Positions 1-5,061 of a stretch of 5,061 bases of DNA are shown here, in pieces. The notes beneath the pieces were generated by a model. It did not search any database. It had not been told where the DNA came from and saw nothing but the letters and a program-made list of their open reading frames with translations. This DNA comes from an uncultured Clostridia bacterium (GTDB lineage Bacteria; Bacillota; Clostridia; Christensenellales; UBA1242), in NCBI GenBank assembly GCA_934725745.1, contig CAKVCH010000061.1:1-5061 (forward strand), written 5' to 3'. Within the stretch, counting starts at the first letter, position 1, and every line of letters begins with the position of its first letter. A program made the translations under genes and the position numbers.

Positions 1-1254
1 ATTAACCCTTGTAGCGTCTGGCGGAATAGGTCGTTTTGGCTTGACAAGGGTTGAAAAGACTTCCCTAAACTCGCCACCTTGAATTTTAAGTGCCCCAATT
101 TCAATAATTTCGTCGTGTTCGGTATTTATGCCCGTTGTTTCAAAATCATACACGACAAACGACCCCGTCATTGCCTCTTTTGAATAGGATATTTTTTCAA
201 AAAGATTGGCTTGTTTTTGCGAATAATATTTTTGGGGTCTAACATAGCGATAGTCGCTAATTGTATTTTGGTCAATATTTTGCTCGATTTCGTGTTTTTC
301 GGGCACTTTGCAAAAAGAGATATTTCTTGCTGTAATGTCAAAAGAATCGCTAAATTTTGACACCTTTCCTTGTATCAAAACGGTGTTTCCGTTTGTAATA
401 AGGTGCATTTTATGATAATTTGCGACGCTTGGAAAAATAACTCCGTGAATAGTCCCCGTATCGTCCCTTACTTGAAACTTAAAATAAGGTTTTTCCATTG
501 GCTCTTGCGTGCCGTCTTTATTTTTTTTCATCCTTTTTGATTTAAAGGTTTTTTCAGTAATAAAGCCAATTTGCCCCGCTATGACACAATTTTCATATTC
601 TTGCTTAATAGAACTTATATGTCTTGGGTTGAAATTTATCTCGCTTCCTACAACGACCTTTTTATCAGTCACCATGTACTTATCTTGCGTTCTATTCAAC
701 AACCCTTCAATGTCACTTTTCATTTGCATTTCTTGAAAGCGACTACTTAAAACATCTTCTCTCACAACTTCTTTTTCGTCTAATTTACTAAGAGTCAAAT
801 CAAACTGTGCGTAAAAGTTTTTTTGAAGTCCGTTTAAAAGTTGATGGCTTAAATTTGTTCTTTCAAAGTAGTCGTAAAGCGACGCTGAAAGTCCGATATT
901 GATTTTAACATCGCCGTCGATTTTAATGTCGACCTTTTCAAAATCTATTGTACTATAAACAAAAGGACTATTTGTCTGCAAAAACTTCTTTATAAATGAC
1001 AATATAAGGTCATTCTCGATAAAACTTTTACCAATATTGACATCCACCTTTCCGTCGATTTTGACATAGTCCTTAACGACATTTGTAATTTCTTCTTTTT
1101 GTTCTTTTGTCAAGTCCATTGAACTAGGATACATAAGGTGAATGGCGCAAGTATTCGTTTTTTTATCAAAAAAAACCTGCCTTAGACGCAAAAAATCGTA
1201 TCTATTGCAAGTTTTTTTATTTATATACTCTAAAAATTCACTAACTTTGCTCAT
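1..1254 (-). CDS. polC: DNA polymerase III PolC-type alpha subunit, N-terminal part (runs off left edge)
   Basis: This is the replicative DNA polymerase of low-GC Gram-positive bacteria, which carries polymerase and 3'-5' proofreading activity in one chain. The 418 codons visible from the ATG at 1254 stay open to base 1; a whole PolC has about 1,400 residues, so roughly the first third is here. Residues 1-200 form a poorly conserved N-terminal domain. Residues about 223-315 look like the OB-fold domain (VIAGQIGFITE, then FKFQVRDDTGTIHGVIF and TVLIQGKV). Residues 366 onward begin a DEDDh exonuclease: FVVYDFETTGIN supplies the first acidic pair D370 and E372, followed by IIEIGALKI. The start is the only usable one upstream, because an in-frame TAA (the rseP stop) lies four codons before it. 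No clear Shine-Dalgarno precedes it, and rseP ends nine bases upstream, so translation may be coupled. The PHP segment that precedes the exonuclease in Bacillus PolC is not visible. The identification rests on domain content and synteny; the polymerase core is outside the window. Confidence 0.92.
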   Translation of the reverse strand, partial: MSKVSEFLEYINKKTCNRYDFLRLRQVFFDKKTNTCAIHLMYPSSMDLTKEQKEEITNVVKDYVKIDGKVDVNIGKSFIENDLILSFIKKFLQTNSPFVYSTIDFEKVDIKIDGDVKINIGLSASLYDYFERTNLSHQLLNGLQKNFYAQFDLTLSKLDEKEVVREDVLSSRFQEMQMKSDIEGLLNRTQDKYMVTDKKVVVGSEINFNPRHISSIKQEYENCVIAGQIGFITEKTFKSKRMKKNKDGTQEPMEKPYFKFQVRDDTGTIHGVIFPSVANYHKMHLITNGNTVLIQGKVSKFSDSFDITARNISFCKVPEKHEIEQNIDQNTISDYRYVRPQKYYSQKQANLFEKISYSKEAMTGSFVVYDFETTGINTEHDEIIEIGALKIQGGEFREVFSTLVKPKRPIPPDATRVN

Positions 1255-1263
1255 ATAGACATT

Positions 1264-2532
1264 TTAAAGCACAAAGTGCAGAATGTCAACAATTACAACG
1301 AAAGCAAATAGCACAATTAGCCCGATAAAATGAATCCAACTTTCAACATTGCGGTTAATTGGCTTGCCACGGATACCTTCAATTGCCACAAAGACCATTC
1401 TCGCCCCGTCTAGCGCTGGAATTGGAAGAAGGTTAAATACAGACAGGTTGATTGAAATAAGTGGTAGTAAAAGCAAAAGATTTGCAAAATTTGCCTTTGT
1501 TGCTTCCGCCATTGTTATGACCGTAGTAACTGTTCCGCCTAAACTTGTAAGCGCTAGTTGCCCCGACAGAAGTTGCCACAAAATCAAAATAATTTTCCAA
1601 GCCCATTGAAAGCAGAATACAAATGTATGCCCAAGCGCTTCAAAAAATCCATATTTATAATAGGTTGTTGAGACGCCTAAAATTGCACCGTGAAGAGAAT
1701 AAGTTTCACTTCCCGCTTCGCCCGACGCGATAATGGTCAGTGTTCTTCCATTTATTGTAACCTTATTATCTTCGCCGACATCATAAGTCTTAACAACTTT
1801 TGAAGGGTCGTTGTCTTTAAATTCGACGACTTTTAAACCCTCGCCTTCTTTATTTGTAATGTAGCAAGAATATGAGAGCCCGTCGACTGAGAACATCTTG
1901 ATTCCGTTTTCCGTGGCGTTTGGAAGTTCGCTTGAAAGTTGCTTACTGACAACAATGTCGACATCTTTTCCTTTTCTATTGACCTTGACAACAAACTCTT
2001 GCCCTTCGTCGAAAGTTGACACCATATTAGTGAAATATTTGTCATAAACAAGGTTGCAATATTGACCGTCGACTGCAACAATGATGTCACCTTCTTGAAT
2101 CCAATTTTCAGACGCAACGGAAGGTGGGAGTTGAACATTTGTTACTTGGACCTTATCAACATATCCACACGCCATAAGGAAAATCGCTGCGAAAACTAAT
2201 GCGGATAAAAAGTTAAAAAACGCACCACAAAAAAGAACAATCAGTCTCTTCCAAACTGGCATTGAGTTAAACGCGCCTTCGACATTTGGCTTATCTTCAT
2301 CTTCCCCTTCAAAAGCGCAAAATCCGCCAAGTGGAATAAGCCTTAGTGAAAAAACTTCTCCGTTTTTCTTCGTCTTTTTGAAAATAGGTTTTCCAAAACC
2401 AATCGCAAATTCGTTTATTTTAAAACCGAGCAACTTGCCCGCCGTGTAATGCCCAAACTCGTGAATCATAATCATAAAAAGAAGCGAACAAATGGCTATA
2501 AAAATATACAAAATCCAATCAAAAACGCCCAC
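1264..2532 (-). CDS. rseP: RseP/RasP-family site-2 intramembrane zinc metalloprotease
   Basis: This is a membrane-embedded protease of the S2P family (M50B). In Bacillus the homologue RasP cleaves anti-sigma factors such as RsiW, as well as leftover signal peptides. The protein has 422 residues, normal for the Firmicutes form with a single PDZ domain. The first transmembrane helix carries the zinc motif HEFGH (H24, E25, H28). A second hydrophobic segment spans about 97-122. A PDZ-like region covers about 125-200 (SENWIQEGDIIVAVDGQ). The C-terminal helices contain NLLPIPALDG (368-377) with the third zinc ligand D375, and a last helix ends the protein at about 402-422. All catalytic residues are present, so it should be active. 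The start is GTG at 2532, chosen because AAGGGG (2540-2545) lies seven bases upstream; the nearby upstream ATG is in another frame. A promoter candidate at 2575-2583 should drive rseP and probably polC. The usual GPVGI-like motif reads GGTVTTV here. The substrates are unknown. Confidence 0.96.
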   Translation of the reverse strand: MGVFDWILYIFIAICSLLFMIMIHEFGHYTAGKLLGFKINEFAIGFGKPIFKKTKKNGEVFSLRLIPLGGFCAFEGEDEDKPNVEGAFNSMPVWKRLIVLFCGAFFNFLSALVFAAIFLMACGYVDKVQVTNVQLPPSVASENWIQEGDIIVAVDGQYCNLVYDKYFTNMVSTFDEGQEFVVKVNRKGKDVDIVVSKQLSSELPNATENGIKMFSVDGLSYSCYITNKEGEGLKVVEFKDNDPSKVVKTYDVGEDNKVTINGRTLTIIASGEAGSETYSLHGAILGVSTTYYKYGFFEALGHTFVFCFQWAWKIILILWQLLSGQLALTSLGGTVTTVITMAEATKANFANLLLLLPLISINLSVFNLLPIPALDGARMVFVAIEGIRGKPINRNVESWIHFIGLIVLFAFVVIVDILHFVL

Positions 2533-2539
2533 GGAAAAA

Positions 2540-2545
2540 CCCCTT
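2540..2545 (-). promoter_or_regulatory. Shine-Dalgarno of rseP, supports GTG start
   Basis: On the minus strand AAGGGG stands seven bases before the GTG at 2532. No other start in the rseP frame has a ribosome binding site. The ATG a few codons upstream is out of frame and soon meets a stop. Confidence 0.75.
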
Positions 2546-2574
2546 CATTTACATTTTAATGGTTAAACAAACAA

Positions 2575-2583
2575 ATTATAACA
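2575..2583 (-). promoter_or_regulatory. Extended -10 promoter element for rseP(-polC)
   Basis: The minus strand reads TGTTATAAT, a perfect TATAAT preceded by the TGn extension. The expected transcription start is near 2568, giving a leader of about 36 bases that holds the rseP Shine-Dalgarno. No good -35 hexamer lies at 16-19 bases upstream, which is acceptable for extended -10 promoters. This is inferred from sequence only. Confidence 0.6.
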
Positions 2584-2639
2584 ATTTTAACGAATAATTA
2601 TCCATTAAGAAAAAACTCTTTTTCAAAAAATGTTTTATA

Positions 2640-2661
2640 GAACGCTATGCGCTCTTTTTTT
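2640..2661. terminator. Candidate hairpin between cdsA and rseP
   Basis: The bases at 2640-2654 form a short hairpin with six pairs and a three-base loop. On the minus strand, the direction of cdsA, all six pairs form (one is G-U), but the next T run (ATTTTTTG) is about eight bases further on. On the plus strand the stem has one A-C mismatch, yet it is followed directly by seven T (2655-2661). It may end cdsA transcription weakly, or stop plus-strand antisense transcription. The direction is undecided. Confidence 0.35.
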
Positions 2662-2709
2662 CGTTTGTAATCCAATTTTCAAAACTACTTTTTCCACGCA
2701 AAACCAAAA

Positions 2710-3651
2710 TTAGCCAAAAATCATAAGCAAGCAAACAAAAATATATGGAATATTAAATAAAACCGAATCAAATCTATCTAGCACTCCGCCGTGACTTCTG
2801 AAAAAGTCACCTGCATCTTTTACATTCGCTTTTCTTTTAAGCAAAGACTCCAAAATGTCCCCGCCTTGTGCTATAGCGCTTCCAAGGAAGCCAACAATAA
2901 TAAATTTCCAGAAAGCAACACCCGTGAAAACATCTCTAAAAATCAAGAAGAAAACGAGATATGTCAAAAGTGCGCCAATAATTCCGCCAACAAGCCCCAT
3001 AAGCGCGCCCGAAATTGTCTTGTTTGGACTGATTTGTGGGCAAAGTTTTTTGCCTTTTATAAGTTTTCCAAAGCACATTGCAAATGTGTCTGTCAAACAC
3101 ACAATCATAAAAAGCAAAACGAGACTAAATAGCCCCATTGGAACGCCACTTGTATTGGTGTTAAAATCAGTAAAACCAATTTGGTTAAAGTGGTTTAAAA
3201 GATACAAAAAGAACATCAAAAGAGTTGGATAAACCATAACTGCAAGGGTGTTTGTAGATTTAAAAACCGCAAATTCTTTAACTGACATATTTGTTGCGAC
3301 TCTAAATTCGTCTTCTTGCATATCCTTTTTTATAAGGAACATCGACCCTAACATAACAGCGATATAAAGAAGTGCGACAACTCCAAAAGTTATAAGAATA
3401 ATTGTTATTGCGCTAAGTCCACACATTACCCCAACAAACGCCGACACAAAGACCAAAAAGCACGCTAGTTCGCCAACATTTTTAAAGGTTGGATTACCAC
3501 TTTTAAGTTGCAATTTTTCCATTTCCCTTACCGCTATAAAACTTAAAAAGAAAATGACAAAATCGACTGCGTAGTTGAAAAAATATTGTAGCACAAGGCA
3601 CGCAATAAGAAGTACAGTCAATAAAAAGCCCATTTTTACTTTATTATCCAT
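2710..3651 (-). CDS. cdsA: Phosphatidate cytidylyltransferase (CDP-diglyceride synthase)
   Basis: This integral membrane enzyme makes CDP-diacylglycerol from phosphatidic acid and CTP, the precursor of phosphatidylglycerol and cardiolipin. The protein has 313 residues, somewhat longer than the usual 260-290. Most of it is hydrophobic helices (about 8-28, 30-42, 62-80, 83-107, 136-154, 173-190, 217-239, 248-263 and 297-312). The family motifs sit in the C-terminal half: LTDTFAMCFGKL (186-197) with D188, then ISPNKTISG (207-215), matching the usual ISPKKTWEG, and the CdsA signature from S269 to D295, with K272-R273, K278-D279, H287-G-G and D292-R-F-D295. The residue before S-H-G-G is R285, where P or G is common. 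The ATG at 3651 has a modest AAAGGT ribosome site (3660-3665) eight bases upstream. Its own promoter lies at 3705-3733. It sits between uppS and rseP as in many Firmicutes, but dxr does not follow it. Confidence 0.96.
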   Translation of the reverse strand: MDNKVKMGFLLTVLLIACLVLQYFFNYAVDFVIFFLSFIAVREMEKLQLKSGNPTFKNVGELACFLVFVSAFVGVMCGLSAITIILITFGVVALLYIAVMLGSMFLIKKDMQEDEFRVATNMSVKEFAVFKSTNTLAVMVYPTLLMFFLYLLNHFNQIGFTDFNTNTSGVPMGLFSLVLLFMIVCLTDTFAMCFGKLIKGKKLCPQISPNKTISGALMGLVGGIIGALLTYLVFFLIFRDVFTGVAFWKFIIVGFLGSAIAQGGDILESLLKRKANVKDAGDFFRSHGGVLDRFDSVLFNIPYIFVCLLMIFG

Positions 3652-3659
3652 TTTTTACT

Positions 3660-3665
3660 ACCTTT
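3660..3665 (-). promoter_or_regulatory. Shine-Dalgarno of cdsA
   Basis: AAAGGT on the minus strand lies eight bases before the cdsA ATG, in an otherwise A-rich leader. It is a moderate match to the anti-Shine-Dalgarno and supports the start at 3651. Confidence 0.55.
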
Positions 3666-3697
3666 TTATCTTTTTTTTGTATTTTTTTAATCAAAAA

Positions 3698-3722
3698 GCG
3701 TCTTACTTTACCATTTAGACGC
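3698..3722 (-). other. Inverted repeat around the cdsA -10 (operator or terminator stem)
   Basis: The arms GCGTCT (3717-3722) and AGACGC (3698-3703) are perfect complements with a 13-base loop; one further G-U pair extends the stem. A CTTTTTG run follows on the minus strand, so as RNA from uppS it resembles an intrinsic terminator. The loop holds the cdsA -10 hexamer, so as DNA it could also be a regulator site. Both readings are inference. Confidence 0.5.
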
Positions 3723-3733
3723 CAAAAAGTCAA
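3705..3733 (-). promoter_or_regulatory. Sigma-A-type promoter for cdsA
   Basis: On the minus strand TTGACT (3728-3733) is separated by exactly 17 bases from TAAAGT (3705-3710). The -35 matches five of six consensus bases and the -10 four of six, with a TGG extension just upstream of the -10. The expected start is near 3698, leaving a leader of about 47 A-rich bases before the cdsA ATG. Good spacing and position make this the best complete promoter in the window; it has not been tested. Confidence 0.65.
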
Positions 3734-3874
3734 ATTATTTTATTAAAATGCGTTGTTTTTACGCTTTTTTGTCAAACAAAACAATTTTGCAAAAACACCA
3801 GTTTTTACTAAAAACGCTAATAATTTTAACAGTTTTCTCTATTTTTAAAAGAAATAAGTTGTTTGAGTTGAAAA
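3734..3874. other. AT-rich part of the uppS-cdsA gap with short palindromes
   Basis: No open reading frame of note and no RNA gene is recognisable here. The stretch holds a small stem GCGT/ACGC (3750-3753 and 3761-3764), followed on the plus strand by six T, and a GTTTTT/AAAAAC palindrome at 3801-3815. There is also a TTGACA on the minus strand with no -10 at a suitable distance. No convincing classical terminator directly follows the uppS stop. Confidence 0.4.
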
Positions 3875-4615
3875 TTACGCCTTTTTCATAGGTTTCTTTA
3901 TCGCACCAAACTTTCTATCGCGCCCTTGAAATTCAATAATCGCGTCATCCATTTCCTTTTCCCTAAAATCAGGCCAATATGTTTTTGGGAAATAGAGTTC
4001 CGCGTAGGCGTTTTGATAAAGCATAAAGTTGCTTAACCTTTGCTCCCCACTTGTTCTAACAACAAAATCTGGGTCTGGGATTTCGCCAGAATCAAGATAT
4101 TTTGCAAATGTCTTTTCATCAACCGATTTTAGACCGTCTCCTATAATTTTGTTGACAGCACGGACGATTTCGTTCCTTGCCCCATAATTTATTGCAACAT
4201 TAACGGTTAGCGCATTATTGTTCTTTGTCGCTTCCTTAAACGCCTTTAACTTTTCTTGCAACTTTTTATCCAGTTTTGACAAATCACCAATGGTCATAAA
4301 TCGAACATTATTGTCCATAAACCATTGTTGTCTTCTTTCAATTGCGTCTGCCATAAGTCTAAAAATTTCGTCGACTTCGTCTTGCGGTCTGTTCCAATTT
4401 TCAGTCGAAAAGGCGTAAAATGAAACATATTTTATTTTAAGTTCCAACGCGTGTCTAATAACAACGCCCATTGAATCTACACCCACTTTGTGTCCATAAG
4501 TTCTTGGCATTGCGCGCTTTTTCGCCCATCTTCCGTTGCCGTCCATAATAAACGCTACATGAGATGGAATCCTTGACTCGTCAATTTGTTTTTTTTGCTT
4601 CTTTTTAAAAAACAT
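3875..4615 (-). CDS. uppS: Undecaprenyl diphosphate synthase (cis-prenyltransferase)
   Basis: This enzyme condenses isopentenyl diphosphate onto farnesyl diphosphate to make C55 undecaprenyl diphosphate, the lipid carrier for peptidoglycan and other wall polymers. The protein has 246 residues, typical of the family. The N-terminal catalytic motif AFIMDGNGRWA (21-31) has the key D25, N27 and R29. H42 follows in RTYGHKVG. YAFSTENWNRP (67-77) has S70, E72, N73, W74 and R76. NYGARNEI (143-150) is conserved. The isopentenyl diphosphate site DFVVRTSGEQRLSNF (183-197) has D183, R187, R193 and S195, with E206 in AYAELYF. All expected active-site residues are present. An in-frame GTG at 4633 could start six codons earlier, but AAAGGAG lies between it and the ATG at 4615, so 4615 is the start. 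The first ten residues are lysine-rich. It lies downstream of frr as usual. The other isoprenoid gene often nearby, dxr, is missing here. Confidence 0.97.
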   Translation of the reverse strand: MFFKKKQKKQIDESRIPSHVAFIMDGNGRWAKKRAMPRTYGHKVGVDSMGVVIRHALELKIKYVSFYAFSTENWNRPQDEVDEIFRLMADAIERRQQWFMDNNVRFMTIGDLSKLDKKLQEKLKAFKEATKNNNALTVNVAINYGARNEIVRAVNKIIGDGLKSVDEKTFAKYLDSGEIPDPDFVVRTSGEQRLSNFMLYQNAYAELYFPKTYWPDFREKEMDDAIIEFQGRDRKFGAIKKPMKKA

Positions 4616-4620
4616 ACTCT

Positions 4621-4627
4621 CTCCTTT
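4621..4627 (-). promoter_or_regulatory. Shine-Dalgarno deciding the uppS start
   Basis: AAAGGAG on the minus strand ends five bases before the ATG at 4615. The alternative GTG at 4631-4633 would put this site inside the coding region, so the shorter form is preferred. It is the strongest ribosome site in the window. Confidence 0.85.
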
Positions 4628-4702
4628 AAACACAATGTACTTGCAACACCATAGTTCTTTTTCAAATTGTCCTTAAGTAAACCTATAAAACATTTTAAAA
4701 AG

Positions 4703-4732
4703 ACTATAAGTGAGTTGATTTTGCCTTGTTAA
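4703..4732 (-). promoter_or_regulatory. Candidate promoter for uppS
   Basis: TTAACA (4727-4732) and TATAGT (4703-4708) on the minus strand are separated by 18 bases; each matches five of six consensus bases. The start would be near 4696, giving a leader of about 80 bases before the uppS ATG. Transcription may also come through from frr, as no clear terminator follows frr. Confidence 0.45.
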
Positions 4733-4771
4733 ACGCTCTTAAGAATTAAACGCGCTCACCCTACAAAAAAA

Positions 4772-5061
4772 CTATACTTCCATAACTTCTTTTTCTTTGT
4801 CTTGGCAAACAGAGTCAATTGTTGCGTTACATTTATTAACAAGTTTTTGGACTTCGTCGCTTGCAGAATCGAGTTCATCTTTTGTCATTTTTTTGTCTTT
4901 TTCAGCGGATTTAAAGACTTCTAGGATGTCTTTTCTGTCATTTCTGACAGCAATTCTTGCTTCTTCTGCTATACGCTTAACTTCTTTAACGATTTCTTTC
5001 CTTTTTTCTTCTGTTAGCGCTGGGAAAACAAGCCTAATAATCCTTCCGTCATCTGTTGGAG
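4772..5061 (-). CDS. frr: Ribosome recycling factor, C-terminal half (start beyond right edge)
   Basis: With EF-G, this factor splits the ribosome that remains on mRNA after termination. The last 95 codons are visible, ending in TAG at 4772-4774; a whole factor has about 185 residues, so about half is present. The visible part begins PTDDGRIIRLVFPALTEEKR, the end of domain II and the start of the last domain I helices in the family. It continues with the near-universal EEARIAVRNDRKD and the long C-terminal helix ending DKEKEVMEV. The arginine-rich turn AVRNDR is the most conserved part of the family and is intact. It sits directly upstream of uppS, the standard Firmicutes order, so pyrH would be expected beyond the right edge. 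The call is firm although the start cannot be seen. Confidence 0.96.
   Translation of the reverse strand, partial: PTDDGRIIRLVFPALTEEKRKEIVKEVKRIAEEARIAVRNDRKDILEVFKSAEKDKKMTKDELDSASDEVQKLVNKCNATIDSVCQDKEKEVMEV

Noticed and set aside
509..736. Plus-strand open frame of 75 codons
   Set aside because: It lies wholly antisense within polC, has no family features, and reads as a shadow of the polC coding frame.
1349..1609. Plus-strand open frame of 86 codons, opposite rseP
   Set aside because: It is antisense to the conserved C-terminal helices of rseP, including the LDG motif, which accounts for the base pattern.
1833..2138. Minus-strand open frame of 101 codons inside rseP
   Set aside because: It is an alternative frame of the rseP PDZ region with no ribosome site or recognisable motif.
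2533..2709. Remnant of dxr in the cdsA-rseP gap
   Set aside because: The gap is too short and AT-rich, and no translated piece resembling Dxr was seen in any frame.
2791..3232. Two overlapping plus-strand open frames opposite cdsA
   Set aside because: Both are antisense to the CdsA signature and helices; the strong motifs on the minus strand show which frame is coding.
3734..3874. Riboswitch or small RNA in the uppS-cdsA gap
   Set aside because: Only short AT-rich stems are present, and no known riboswitch core or well-formed promoter-terminator pair could be recognised.
928..4375. Five copies of the palindrome GTCGAC (928, 1882, 1957, 2068, 4370), more than composition predicts
   Set aside because: Every copy encodes Val-Asp in frame as GTC GAC, so codon preference for GTC and GAC explains it without a special site.
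4218..4418. Plus-strand open frame of 66 codons opposite uppS
   Set aside because: It is antisense to conserved uppS sequence, with no supporting start signal.
4616..4633. Longer uppS form starting at GTG 4633
   Set aside because: The strong AAAGGAG lies inside that extension and is correctly placed for the ATG at 4615; the six extra residues are not part of any family motif.

Overview
The window is a stretch of a low-GC chromosome (about 36% G+C, estimated by eye). All five recognisable genes lie on the minus strand. In transcription order they are the 3' end of frr (ribosome recycling factor), uppS (undecaprenyl diphosphate synthase), cdsA (CDP-diglyceride synthase), rseP (site-2 intramembrane protease) and the 5' third of polC (Gram-positive-type replicative DNA polymerase). 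This is the classic Firmicutes pyrH-frr-uppS-cdsA-(dxr)-rseP-(ispG/proS)-polC neighbourhood. A PolC-type polymerase together with this gene order points to a Firmicutes member, Clostridia-like or a relative. I cannot assign a genus.

Layout, from right to left in the direction of transcription. Positions 5061-4772 are the last 95 codons of frr, and the rest lies beyond the window. A 156-base gap follows, with a candidate promoter and a strong Shine-Dalgarno that fixes the uppS start at 4615. Then comes uppS (4615-3875). Next is a 223-base AT-rich gap with several short palindromes and a good promoter (TTGACT, 17 bases, TAAAGT) for cdsA, then cdsA (3651-2710). A 177-base gap follows, with a hairpin and an extended -10 promoter, then rseP (2532-1264, GTG start). 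Nine bases later polC begins at 1254 and runs off the left edge in frame.

The genes serve connected housekeeping roles: release of ribosomes after termination (frr), the lipid carrier for wall polymers (uppS), the central phospholipid precursor (cdsA), regulated proteolysis at the membrane (rseP) and chromosome replication (polC). The spacing suggests that uppS, cdsA and rseP-polC are separate transcription units rather than one tight operon. dxr and ispG, which often sit in this cluster, are absent.

I found no mobile element, CRISPR array, RNA gene or novel multi-gene system. The points most worth a second look are the PolC domain order (no PHP segment between the OB and exonuclease domains), the complete absence of GATC in the window, and an inverted repeat that places the cdsA -10 element in its loop.
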